Part shown: piece by piece, positions 26,415-35,244 of the stretch
How positions within the stretch are numbered: position 1 is the first letter of the stretch
Layout of the letters: the number at the start of each line of letters is the position of its first letter
Made by a program: the position numbers and the translations under genes
The notes under the pieces: generated by a model
Databases searched by the model: none
The model's input: the letters and a program-made list of their open reading frames with translations, nothing else
Told to the model about the DNA's origin: nothing
NCBI RefSeq assembly: GCF_004217555.1
Contig: NZ_SHKW01000001.1
Location: 124,001-188,000, forward strand
Source of the DNA: Edaphobacter modestus
GTDB taxonomy: Bacteria > Acidobacteriota > Terriglobia > Terriglobales > Acidobacteriaceae
DNA length: 64,000 bases
Direction of reading: 5' to 3'

Positions 26415-27911
26415 ATGAAGAGTTCAGCCGATTTGTGGCCGAACATACTACGGCCTCGGGCCGCTACTTGTGCGCGGGCGACAATGGTCGCGGTGGCGAT
26501 TCTGTTGAGTGCCGGCGATGTGCTTGCTCAGACCCCGGATCCTCAACCACCGGGTCACGTGAGCGATCCCGCTCGCCCTCCGTTGACCCCTTTCCCCGCT
26601 GAGCAGAACTGGAGCTTCCTCTCTCGTCCAGTGCTGCATCCGGACTTCTTCGATCCCGCGAAATACATTCGCCTGGGCGACGGTCCACAGAGATATATCT
26701 CTTTCGGGCTGGAGTATCGCACGGACTATGAATACTACGACAACTGGATGGTCGGTGCCGGACCTCAGGATCATAACGGTTACGTCCTGAGCCGCGTAAT
26801 GCCACACTTCGACCTGCATGCCGGGCCGGATTTCCGGATTTTCTCGGAATTTAAGTTCGACTATGTTGACGGCAGAGTTGGTGGTCCAAGGCCGGGCGTG
26901 GACCAGGCCCCCGGGGACGTCCATCAGGCATTTCTCGAGATAGGCCCACACGTCACCCGCGAACATGGCAGTAGTCTGCGGCTGGGCCGCCAGGAGGTAG
27001 TGCCTGGATCAGGACGCCTCTTCGATAACAATGAAGGCCCGAATGTGAAGCTCAGCTTTGACGGAGTGCGCTGGATTACACAAACCCCGCATCTCCGCTG
27101 GGACGTGTTCGCGTTGAAGCCAGTCGAGGACAACAGTACGGGATTCTTCGAAGATCATCCCAATGCACAACAAACCACGTGGGGCAGCTATCTCACTGTT
27201 CCGGCGCCGATCCTGTCGCGGGGGAGGGCCGATTTGTACTACATGGGACTTACGACGAAAAACGCGATTTACAATCGCGGCTCTGCGACCGAGCTTCGCC
27301 ATACTGTGGGCATAAGAGCCTTCCGGCCACCATCAAAGGGCCTCCATTACAACTGGGAAGCCAACTATCAGTGGGGATCGTTTGGCCGTGATTCGATTGG
27401 CGCGTGGAGCGTTTCCACGGAGACGGGATACACGTTCGATCAGGTTAGATTTCGTCCTCGCCCGATGCTGCGGGCCGACGTGTACAGCGGTGACGGGAAT
27501 CCAGCGGGGAACACCCTCGGCACGTACAATTCGTTTTTCCCACGCGGCGCTTACTTCACTCCCAAAGCCATTCCGTTTCTTGGCCCCCAGAATCGCGTGG
27601 ATCTTCATCCGATGATCCAGTTTCAGCTACGTCGGAATATAACCGGAGAGGTTTCATGGGATTGGTATTGGCGCGAATCGGTCCATGACGGCGTATATGC
27701 TTTTGGCAGCGGCATACTGATGGATCCGGCGAGTAGTTCCAGTGCAAGGTATGTGGGAGACCAGGGCGACATGGAGATTCGCTGGTCGCCCGCGCCGCAT
27801 TTCATTGCCGCATTCAACCTGGCGGGATTTCGGGCTGGTGGTTTCTTCGATCATGTTGTGAATAACCGCCCTCCGATCGTGGCAAATGCCGGTCTGATCT
27901 TTCGCTTTTGA
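26415..27911 (+). CDS. Alginate-export-type outer-membrane porin
   Basis: About 498 residues. A TTG at 26379 would lengthen the frame, but the ATG at 26415 gives a signal peptide (AATCARATMVAVAILLSAGD, cut after VLAQ). The mature part begins with the PFPAEQNWSFL / FDPAKYIRLGDG block and continues as a beta-barrel with alternating aromatic strands, closing with GLIFRF. This pattern is that of the alginate-export (AlgE-like) barrel family (YISFGLEYRTDYEYYDNW; LRLGRQEVVPGSGRL). It would make an outer-membrane channel, substrate unknown. No alginate genes lie near. Confidence 0.8.
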   Translation: MKSSADLWPNILRPRAATCARATMVAVAILLSAGDVLAQTPDPQPPGHVSDPARPPLTPFPAEQNWSFLSRPVLHPDFFDPAKYIRLGDGPQRYISFGLEYRTDYEYYDNWMVGAGPQDHNGYVLSRVMPHFDLHAGPDFRIFSEFKFDYVDGRVGGPRPGVDQAPGDVHQAFLEIGPHVTREHGSSLRLGRQEVVPGSGRLFDNNEGPNVKLSFDGVRWITQTPHLRWDVFALKPVEDNSTGFFEDHPNAQQTTWGSYLTVPAPILSRGRADLYYMGLTTKNAIYNRGSATELRHTVGIRAFRPPSKGLHYNWEANYQWGSFGRDSIGAWSVSTETGYTFDQVRFRPRPMLRADVYSGDGNPAGNTLGTYNSFFPRGAYFTPKAIPFLGPQNRVDLHPMIQFQLRRNITGEVSWDWYWRESVHDGVYAFGSGILMDPASSSSARYVGDQGDMEIRWSPAPHFIAAFNLAGFRAGGFFDHVVNNRPPIVANAGLIFRF

Positions 27912-27966
27912 AGCAGGCTGTCCCGGTTGACTTCGCAGCTCCTCAAACGATAGTCAGACTGCGCGA

Positions 27967-28917
27967 ATGGTTAGAATCAAGGGAGAAGAATTGCCGCTCG
28001 AAAAGGCAGGGATCGTGGCTGACGAGGTCGCTGAACTCCAGTTGTTCGTACAGATCGTAAAGGCGGGGAACCTATCCGCCGCTGCTCGAGCCCGCAACTC
28101 CTCTCCCGCAGCGATGAGCCGAGGACTCAGTGCTCTCGAATCTCGCCTGGGCGTTCGCCTGGTCACGCGCACCTCCCGGTCGTTCGAACTTAACGAAGAG
28201 GGCCAGTTGTTTTATGAACGGTGCGCACGCATCGTTGCCGATATCGCGGAAGCAGAGGCAGAGGCGTCCTCCAAGGGAGACGTGGTCAAGGGGATGCTTC
28301 GGATCGGCGCCCCCATGGAGTTGGGCAGAAGACTGATCGCTCCACTCATCACCGATTTCACACAGAAATTCCCGGATGTTCAAGTGCATCTCACGTTGTC
28401 CGATGCCGGTCTGGATGTCATCGATGACGGCCTCGATGTGGCGCTGCGCGTCGGGCTTCCCGCGGATTCCGGCGTGATCGCCAAGAAGATTCTCTCCGCC
28501 AAGCGCATCGTCTGCGCATCGCCAACCTACTTCAAGAAGCACGGGGTTCCGGCAAAACCAAGCGATCTTCTACAGCACGACTGCATCCGCCTGGTGCGCG
28601 GCAGGCACGTGATGGACACATGGATCTTCCAGGACCAAGGGAAGCGCTTCGAAGTGATCGTCAACGGAACCCTGTGCACGACGAGTGGTGAAGTGGTGCA
28701 TGACTGGGTGCGCGCGAGTCAGGGTATCGCCCTAAAAGCGGCTTGGGATCTGCAACCCGAACTCGCTGCAGGCACGATCGTCCAGTGCCTGAGCGAGTTC
28801 TGGTGCGACGAAATCGACCTCTTCGCCATCTGTGCAAACCGGCAGCATCTGTCGCCACGCATCCGCGCCTTTCTTGATTTCGTTGCGAAGAAGCTAACCA
28901 TCTTTGTCCCCAAATAA
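27967..28917 (+). CDS. LysR-family transcription regulator
   Basis: The 316-residue frame has the LysR layout: an N-terminal winged helix (ELQLFVQIVKAGNLSAAARA, then AMSRGLSALESRLGVRLVTR) and a substrate-binding domain (MLRIGAPMELGRRLIAPL, then DALDVALRVGL-like block at about 160). The annotated ATG at 27967 adds 17 residues; the GTG at 28018 (product MADEVAELQLFVQ) fits the family better, so the start is uncertain. It belongs to the subgroup that controls short-chain oxidoreductase or efflux genes and may control the genes to its left. Confidence 0.88.
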   Translation: MVRIKGEELPLEKAGIVADEVAELQLFVQIVKAGNLSAAARARNSSPAAMSRGLSALESRLGVRLVTRTSRSFELNEEGQLFYERCARIVADIAEAEAEASSKGDVVKGMLRIGAPMELGRRLIAPLITDFTQKFPDVQVHLTLSDAGLDVIDDGLDVALRVGLPADSGVIAKKILSAKRIVCASPTYFKKHGVPAKPSDLLQHDCIRLVRGRHVMDTWIFQDQGKRFEVIVNGTLCTTSGEVVHDWVRASQGIALKAAWDLQPELAAGTIVQCLSEFWCDEIDLFAICANRQHLSPRIRAFLDFVAKKLTIFVPK

Positions 28918-29071
28918 GTCGGAAGACGGCAATCACGGCTCGATTTCGCGAACACGAATTGGGCGACGTTATGCTAAGTGGACTCTCACGCTCTTGACCA
29001 ATGTACTTTGATCTTCACAGAACTCTTGGATCTCAATCGGTGAACCTGCTCAACCTTGGCATCCCCGGGTG

Positions 29072-30097
29072 CTAGGTGGATTGTCGGTTCCCTCCCCACG
29101 CATGGCTTTTCAGCTCGGACATCCCTTCGTCCATTGTGATCACCGGATGGTAACCGAGTTGGTCGCGCGCCTTTGTCGTATCAAGCGTTACCTCGAACCC
29201 TATCGTTGCAAGTACCTGACGGCTAATGAGGGGCTTGATGCGTCCTCCACTCAGTTCATCGAGAAAGTCGCCGATGGTGGCCGTGCCTCGCATGATCCAT
29301 CGAGGTACGCTCTTTGTAGGGGCCACAATCCCCTGCGTTTCAAGCATGCTCGTAATAAAGCTTCGGAACGGGATCGGTGCACCGTCTGTAACAAAGTAAA
29401 CTTCTCCGCTTCTCCCCTTATCGAGTGCAAGTGAAACCCCTTCGCAGACGTTCGCAATATGTGTTGTGGAGGAAAGATAATGACCGCCCTCGATCCAGGC
29501 CAGCTTACCTGCCTTGGCCGCCGCTGCGATTTGCGGAAGCCCCTTCGTATCATCGCGACCCCAGATGAATCGGGGACGGACGACGACTACAGCAAGACCT
29601 TGTGTACTGAAGGAGCGAGCGATGCGTTCCGCTTCGCCTTTCGTATGCGAATAGGAGCCCGCAGGTCTGTGCGGGAAAGGATGATCTTCCGTTGCGTTGA
29701 TCAGTGGCCCACCATCCAACAGAACTGATTCGGTGCTGATATGCACAGCTCTCGATATTCCGGCCGTGAGAGCGGATTGAAACAACTTGCGCGTGCCTTC
29801 CAGATTGGTGTGGGATTGTTGTGCGGTTCCACGACCGTGATCGGTGTCCGCTGCAGCATTGATGAGAGTTTGACAGCCTTTCATCCCTTCGACCAACCCT
29901 GCATCGAGCAAGTCTCCCGCAAAAGGCACCGCGCCCAAGGCTTTCACTATCTGGAGCGAACGCTCACTGCGCGCGAGAGCCACCACCTCAAAATCCTTCG
30001 CGATGAAATGCCTGACAAGATTCCGACCGACATATCCGCTTCCGCCAGTAAGAAAGAGTCTTGGCTTCGGTTTATTAACATCCCACTTATTTTCCAT
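29072..30097 (-). CDS. NAD(P)-dependent epimerase / 3-beta-HSD-type oxidoreductase
   Basis: The 341-residue extended short-chain dehydrogenase has the nucleotide loop TGGSGYVGRNLV near residue 17, then the AAADTDHGRGT block and the catalytic SYSHTKGEAE, containing the Tyr-x3-Lys pair, at about 150. These features place it with NAD-dependent sugar epimerases and hydroxysteroid dehydrogenases. The C-terminus (LGYHPVITMDEGMSELK) is typical. The exact substrate cannot be read from the sequence. Same strand and close to the DUF1932 gene upstream. Confidence 0.88.
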   Translation of the reverse strand: MENKWDVNKPKPRLFLTGGSGYVGRNLVRHFIAKDFEVVALARSERSLQIVKALGAVPFAGDLLDAGLVEGMKGCQTLINAAADTDHGRGTAQQSHTNLEGTRKLFQSALTAGISRAVHISTESVLLDGGPLINATEDHPFPHRPAGSYSHTKGEAERIARSFSTQGLAVVVVRPRFIWGRDDTKGLPQIAAAAKAGKLAWIEGGHYLSSTTHIANVCEGVSLALDKGRSGEVYFVTDGAPIPFRSFITSMLETQGIVAPTKSVPRWIMRGTATIGDFLDELSGGRIKPLISRQVLATIGFEVTLDTTKARDQLGYHPVITMDEGMSELKSHAWGGNRQST

Positions 30098-30154
30098 GTC
30101 ACATTCCTCATAAGTTATTACACTGAAAATGCAGTTCTGGTGTTGAGATAGTCG

Positions 30155-31041
30155 TCAGCTTTTCACGCGATCATTTACATCGGACGTGACACTTGCTGGC
30201 TCGACCGGCGCAGATCGCTGCATTGCCTGAGTCACTTCCGCCATCGACGGCGGCGTAGCGCTATCCTTGAAGCTTTCCAGCCGCCGGTAGACCTCGGCCG
30301 CCGCACGGTGAAAGCCGTCGGGCAGCCCTGCCGCTCCGAAGCTCGCTGCAATCTCCTCCATCTCACCCGACCAGCGCCATGCCTTTAAAGCTGCAGCGGT
30401 GGCGTGTTCGGATTGGCGCGGTACATCCGGCAGTGTGCGCCGCCACGACTCCAGCAGTGGACGTTCCACGCCTTCGTGCTCGGCCAAGGCCCGCACCGCG
30501 GCTAAAAGAGCGTGGTGCCTTTGGTAAACGCGGCGTAGCATATCTTGAGCGCCGAAGCCGCTCCGGCCCCGCCCTCAATCACCTCTGCTTGTATGTTGGT
30601 TCCAGTGAATAAAGCCGCGATTGTCGCGGCCTGGGTTCCGGACAGATAAAGTGTGGGCTGCTTCTGGGTCGTGGGAGGAAGGCCGATTATGCCACCATCT
30701 ACGAATGTTCCTCCTGCTGCCTCGATCACTGTGCCAATCTCTCGGGCCGTGGCTGGCGATATGGCGTTAGCATCAACGTAGATCCCGCCGAAACCATTCG
30801 CGGCAGCTTCGCGCGCCAACGCCAGAGCGGCGTGGGGTGGGCACACGGAGATTACAACTTCAGCCGCCTTCACGGCCTGCTCGATTGTGCCAGCGTCTTC
30901 AAGGCTCGCAGCTTTGGCGCGAGCGGCCGTCCGTGTGCTTCGGTCCTGTGAGGCCCATAACACGCGAGATCCACGCGAGCCCAGCGCTGCCCCCAGCGCA
31001 GCGCCCATCTCACCGGGGTGGAACAATGCGAATGTTTTCAT
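30155..31041 (-). pseudogene. 6PGDH-like NAD(P)-binding / DUF1932 dehydrogenase (one frameshift)
   Basis: From ATG 31041 the frame reads MKTFALFHPGEMGAALGAAL, a Rossmann GxGxxG-like start, then VVISVCPPHAALALAREAA and the substrate block DANAISPATAREIG, ending ALKICYAAFTKGTTLF at a TAG near 30502. The expected continuation, LLAAVRALAEHEGVERPLLE and EVYRRLESFKD (DUF1932), follows in another frame to 30155. One added base in ACGCTC near 30512 rejoins them into about 296 residues, the normal size. It is probably a sequencing or very recent lesion. Confidence 0.82.
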
Positions 31042-31132
31042 GATCGTGAGCTGCTCCTGAACGTGACTATTTTTCTCTGAAGCCATCTTTCTTCAAACTC
31101 AGTTGCGACGGCGCATTCGGACTCTTGCAAAC

Positions 31133-31798
31133 TTAGTTGGCTGCACTTGCACTAACGGTCACGGGCATCTGGTCGCTTGCCAATCCGTCAGGGTGCTTTT
31201 GAAACCATACGACTAACCCGCTATAGACCAGGTCGAACACAGAGCAGAGAATGCCAAGGCCAAGAATGAAGCGCGAGCCTTGGATAACCCCGATCAGAAT
31301 GGTTGGAGCGAGGGTCCCAATCCACTTCGCAAGAGCAATCGTGAGAGTCTGCCCGCGAAGGCCTCGCCGTGCAAGGATCATCTGGACAAAGAGGCCCGAC
31401 ATGAGTGCGTTTTGCAGAAACGCCGAGTAGCGTGCAGCCTCATGCGCTCCAAACTTGGCGAAAAACAGCCACTGCACTGCGTAGGCGGCGCCAAAGACTA
31501 ACAGGCCCCAGGCCGCGAACATGCGCCTCGTCACAAAACCCGGTAGTTCGCGGCGCCCGAATTTGAAGAAGGTGAATACGATCGCGAGATCGGCGAGCGC
31601 CCAGATGAGGTTCACGAAAGCCTGCATACTCACCGAGGTCATCAGGTCGTGCACCGCATAGGTTGACTCCCATGCAACGTTGAGGGCCAGAGCCGCAATA
31701 GGCATGGCGTACGTCTTATCTCGCAACCCGACGCGGATTGACTCGACGTACACAATCGTCCAGGCGATCCCGCTGAGTAGTGTGAGGAACGGTGCCAT
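31133..31798 (-). CDS. Seven-helix membrane protein, Pyr4-type terpene cyclase-like
   Basis: The 221-residue protein has about seven membrane helices. The second helix block reads KTYAMPIAALALNVAWESTY with Glu44, and the last reads GILCSVFDLVYSGLVVWF with Asp189. Fungal Pyr4-type meroterpenoid cyclases and the bacterial DmtA1-like proteins share this size, the NxAWE motif and a late acidic residue, and in Pyr4 two such acids act as proton donors. The similarity is from motif memory and needs testing. Otherwise a membrane protein of unknown role. It overlaps the tetR stop by about 80 bases on the same strand, so TetR probably controls it. Confidence 0.65.
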   Translation of the reverse strand: MAPFLTLLSGIAWTIVYVESIRVGLRDKTYAMPIAALALNVAWESTYAVHDLMTSVSMQAFVNLIWALADLAIVFTFFKFGRRELPGFVTRRMFAAWGLLVFGAAYAVQWLFFAKFGAHEAARYSAFLQNALMSGLFVQMILARRGLRGQTLTIALAKWIGTLAPTILIGVIQGSRFILGLGILCSVFDLVYSGLVVWFQKHPDGLASDQMPVTVSASAAN

Positions 31799-32420
31799 TT
31801 TTTTCCTGTCTTGTTGGGGATGGAATTGAGTCGTTCGGGACTTGCCGGGACGGCACGATCCGATAGCGGCGGATGAGGTCGCTCACGCTGCTGCGGAGCC
31901 ATTTCCTACTGTTTGGCCGATCGATCGCAAGAGCGGTGAGCACCAGTCCCTGCATTGCCGCGCTGACGGTATGGGCAGCAGTGTTGGACCCGAGGTAGGG
32001 CTCGAGAAGCTTCGCCAGGCGCTCATTCAGGAGCCTGGTAACGGGGCTCAGTTGCGGATCATGGCCGGCAGCCACGATCATCTCGAAGACCGTCATGGTG
32101 TTGATCCGGTGATCGGTCACAAGACGAGCCGTGAAGTCGGCGCAGATGTCCGGAAGTGCCTCGAGGTTCGAGGCCGTTTCGAGAACCAGCCTCACGAGCT
32201 CTTGCCCGATCTGAGAACCTGCGTACTCGTAGGTAGCGCTGCGGAGCGCCTCGCTGGACGGGAAGTGGTAGGTGACTGAGGCAAGCGATACCTGAGCGCT
32301 CTTGGCGACGGCACGGTGGGTGAGCGTGTTGGCGCCAAACCCGGCGACGATGCGCACGGCTGCATCAAGCAAGAGCGTCTTGCGCGTCGTTCCACGGGAG
32401 AGGCGTCCGTCAGCTTTCAT
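31716..32420 (-). CDS. TetR-family transcription repressor
   Basis: The 234-residue protein has an N-terminal TetR helix-turn-helix: RKTLLLDAAVRIVAGFGANT, LTHRAVAKSAQVSLASVTYH, FPSSEALRSATY. The helical ligand-binding half follows (about 60-195). The last 40 residues are Arg-rich and overlap the start of the downstream membrane-protein gene. The promoter region at 32421-32460 contains TACTATC-N-TACAGATG-type inverted bases that may be its operator: TCTTCTACTATC and GATAGTAGAAGA form a perfect 12-base inverted repeat at 32429-32440 and 32456-32467. Confidence 0.88.
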   Translation of the reverse strand: MKADGRLSRGTTRKTLLLDAAVRIVAGFGANTLTHRAVAKSAQVSLASVTYHFPSSEALRSATYEYAGSQIGQELVRLVLETASNLEALPDICADFTARLVTDHRINTMTVFEMIVAAGHDPQLSPVTRLLNERLAKLLEPYLGSNTAAHTVSAAMQGLVLTALAIDRPNSRKWLRSSVSDLIRRYRIVPSRQVPNDSIPSPTRQEKNGTVPHTTQRDRLDDCVRRVNPRRVAR

Positions 32421-32428
32421 TCTTATAC

Positions 32429-32467
32429 TCTTCTACTATCAGTACAGATGTACCGATAGTAGAAGAG
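32429..32467. promoter_or_regulatory. Inverted repeat upstream of tetR, candidate operator
   Basis: TCTTCTACTATC at 32429-32440 pairs perfectly with GATAGTAGAAGA at 32456-32467 around a 15-base centre that includes a TACAGATGTA palindrome (CAGTACAGATGTACCG). It starts 9 bases upstream of the tetR ATG. Position and symmetry suggest autoregulation by TetR. No gene lies between it and the end of the TonB receptor gene at 32680. Confidence 0.55.
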
Positions 32468-32679
32468 ATGCAAGAATTTGACCCAGGCGTCAAAATAGCT
32501 AGACCTGTTGAGCCTGACGAGTTTGTGATTGCCAACTGGCGGAGCCCCTGGCAGCCTTTCTTCCGTGGTCTGAGCGGGTCGTGGGTTACTCGGGAGTGAT
32601 CCACTTTCCATGGCGCAGATCGGTATCGATCTGAACGTCGCCTTGTTGACTTTCGGTAGAGAAACAGGGATTCCAGGAG

Positions 32680-35097
32680 TCAGCGAATGAGTTGAAACGA
32701 AGCAATGAGATCGCGCGGCCTTCCCGGATAGACGGCGAAACGTCCGCTGGCGCCTGAGAAGTAGCGACGGTTGAGTAGGTTGTTCGCATTGAAGGAGAAG
32801 TGATACTTCCAGTGCTCGTCCCTGGGTCGCTCGTACGAGACCCCCGCATCTACTCGCGCATAGCCGGGTACCAGATACGAGGTGGTCGGCGCAGCCTGGG
32901 TAATGAGCTGACCCTGCATCCGGCTAACGCCCGAGACACCTGCACCGATGGAAGCTCCTGTCATCAGTCCATGTGTCTGGTTATAACGTGTCCACAGGTT
33001 CCCAGTGTGGCGCGGTACGGATTGTAGAAAGCTGTCAACCAGGTAGGTGTTGTCTTTCTGGATCGTCGCGTCGGTGAGCGCATATCCGGTGACCAGATCC
33101 CACTGGTGCGTCAGGTGGGTCGTCGCATTAAACTCGACGCCGCGGCTGCGCTGCTCACCAAGCTGGATCGAGAAGCTGGGATTATTGGGATCGGCCGTAA
33201 TGACGTTGGTTTGATTGATCTGGTAGACAGAGGCCGTTCCCTGAATCCGATGCCGTGCGGTATCGAACTTGAATCCGGTCTCCAGAAGCCGCCCAAGCTC
33301 GGGCTTGAACGCTACTCCGTTGACGTCCGTTCCGGTCTGCGGCTGAAAGGAGCGATTGAAGGTGGCATAGAAGGAGATCGCCTGAATCGGCTGATACGTG
33401 AGACCAACTCGAGGAGACCATGCAGTCGCCCGGCTCGAAGAGCTTACGGTCACAAAATAACCGACATCCTTGAGCTTGGCGATGTCGTAACGAATACCAC
33501 CGGTGACCTTCAGTTTGGAAGTAAGCGCGACCTGGTCCTGAAGATAGACTCCGCCATAGCCGTCACGGGTCTGATCGATGCGCGAGGTCGCCAGGGAACG
33601 TGGTGGCAAGGCCGCATAGTTTGGATGGTAGATGTTTAGCGTCTCCGCAGGAGATCCAGTAGGTGGACGAGCTGTATTGGTGTCGTAGATCTCATAGTTC
33701 AGCTCAACTCCCCCGAGAAACGTGTGCTGAATCTTTCCGGTATTCATCGTTCCAGTAAGTTCATTGACCCAGTAGTGTGCCTGGAAGTACTGATCGGTTT
33801 CGAGGTCGTTGAGTGTAACGGTCTGCTGGTCCTTTGACAAAGCATTGGCGACGCGCGCGTTGTAGTTCGCCCACCCGGTTGAGGAGCGCTCATAACTGCG
33901 AAACGTCCAACGCTGCCCGATTGCCTGATCGTAGCTAAGGCCTGCCTTGCCTTGCCGGTAGGGATAGACAAGCGAGGGGTCCGCCAGATAACGGCTCACC
34001 GGAAGATTGGCCGGCCTTGTCCCGATTGCGATCAATCCACGGTCATTCAAATTGCTTCCACCGAGAAACTCCGTGTAAAGACGGAAACTCGTACTTGGAG
34101 ACGGGGTCCAGGTCAGAGTTGGAGAGAGGAACAAGCGCCTTGTGAAGTTGAAATCGCGGAAGCTCTGGCTGTCCTGTCCGGAGGCGATGAAACGGTAGAG
34201 CAGAGCTTTGTTTGCGGTGAGGGGGCCGGAGGCGTCGATCGTCGGCCGGAAAAGTTGGTAGGAACCGCCCTGCATCGTCACACTGTAATAGTGTTCGGAG
34301 AGCGGCTGCTTCGTCACCAGATTGACGACGCCGCCTGGGTCCAATCGCCCAAAGACCGTGGACGATGGTCCTTTGAGAATGTCGACCCGCTCGACGTTGG
34401 AGAAATCAGGAAACGTTGCGTTACTCGTTGGCCCATTGCGGAATCCGTCCTGAAACGTTGTATCGGTCACGAAACCACGCATAGTCACGCGTTCCTGACG
34501 TCCGCCTGCATCTTCCGCGATGGTGACGCCGCTCACATTACGCACAGCGTCTGCCAGCCGCACAACCTGCTCGTCACGCAATAGCTGCTGCGGAATCACA
34601 TAGACCGCTTGCGGAATCTCTCGAATGGGTGTGTCCGTCCGTGTCGCCTCGTTGCTTTCGTTGACCTCGTAGCCGTTCGCTCCCGCCCTAACCTCGATGG
34701 TACTGTTCTCCTGTGCAACGTTGAGGATCAGGTCCTGTGAGTTGTTCCCGGTGCCTGACACTTTGAGCGGCAGCTCCCTCGTCGTAAAGCCCTTGGCCGC
34801 GACGGTCAGACTGTAGGTGCCGGGCACAAGCTGAAGGGAGTATCGGCCCGTCGCATCAGTTGTAGCCTGGAGCTTGATAGCTCCGCAGGACAACGTAACG
34901 AGAGCATCATGCAGCATCGCGCCTGATGGGTCGGAGACGAATCCGGAAACGGATACATGAGGCGCACTCGTTGCGACCGTGCATTGGCTTGAGACGTCTG
35001 GAGTCTGCGCGTGGACGAATTCGACTGCGATGGGTGCACAGGCAACGACTAAGACGACGCATCCAAAGCGCTTCAATGACAACAACGGGCGGGGCAT
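32680..35097 (-). CDS. TonB-dependent siderophore receptor
   Basis: The 805-residue outer-membrane receptor has a signal peptide (residues 1-31, cut after FVHA), a carboxypeptidase-regulatory-like domain (about 45-120, with GFVSDPSGAMLHDALVTLSC), a plug domain (about 165-275, with the GPSSTVFGRLDPGGVVNLVT block) and a 22-strand barrel ending with the aromatic FQLIR. The GPSS-LYGR-GG-VN signature and the barrel length fit the FpvA/FhuE-type ferric siderophore receptors. It precedes no export gene, but the PepSY protein lies directly upstream on the same strand, so the two form an iron-uptake unit. Confidence 0.93.
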   Translation of the reverse strand: MPRPLLSLKRFGCVVLVVACAPIAVEFVHAQTPDVSSQCTVATSAPHVSVSGFVSDPSGAMLHDALVTLSCGAIKLQATTDATGRYSLQLVPGTYSLTVAAKGFTTRELPLKVSGTGNNSQDLILNVAQENSTIEVRAGANGYEVNESNEATRTDTPIREIPQAVYVIPQQLLRDEQVVRLADAVRNVSGVTIAEDAGGRQERVTMRGFVTDTTFQDGFRNGPTSNATFPDFSNVERVDILKGPSSTVFGRLDPGGVVNLVTKQPLSEHYYSVTMQGGSYQLFRPTIDASGPLTANKALLYRFIASGQDSQSFRDFNFTRRLFLSPTLTWTPSPSTSFRLYTEFLGGSNLNDRGLIAIGTRPANLPVSRYLADPSLVYPYRQGKAGLSYDQAIGQRWTFRSYERSSTGWANYNARVANALSKDQQTVTLNDLETDQYFQAHYWVNELTGTMNTGKIQHTFLGGVELNYEIYDTNTARPPTGSPAETLNIYHPNYAALPPRSLATSRIDQTRDGYGGVYLQDQVALTSKLKVTGGIRYDIAKLKDVGYFVTVSSSSRATAWSPRVGLTYQPIQAISFYATFNRSFQPQTGTDVNGVAFKPELGRLLETGFKFDTARHRIQGTASVYQINQTNVITADPNNPSFSIQLGEQRSRGVEFNATTHLTHQWDLVTGYALTDATIQKDNTYLVDSFLQSVPRHTGNLWTRYNQTHGLMTGASIGAGVSGVSRMQGQLITQAAPTTSYLVPGYARVDAGVSYERPRDEHWKYHFSFNANNLLNRRYFSGASGRFAVYPGRPRDLIASFQLIR

Positions 35098-35244
35098 GGT
35101 TTACCTTTCGTGCATTGCGGGCCGTCGCTGCTCTGTCTGGAGGACAGTCGTCAACCACGGTTGATCGGTCTCGAGGTCATTGCGGCTCTTCGCCAAAAGA
35201 CTCCACAGTGGCCTCCAATATCTACGCTTTGATTCGTTGAATTG

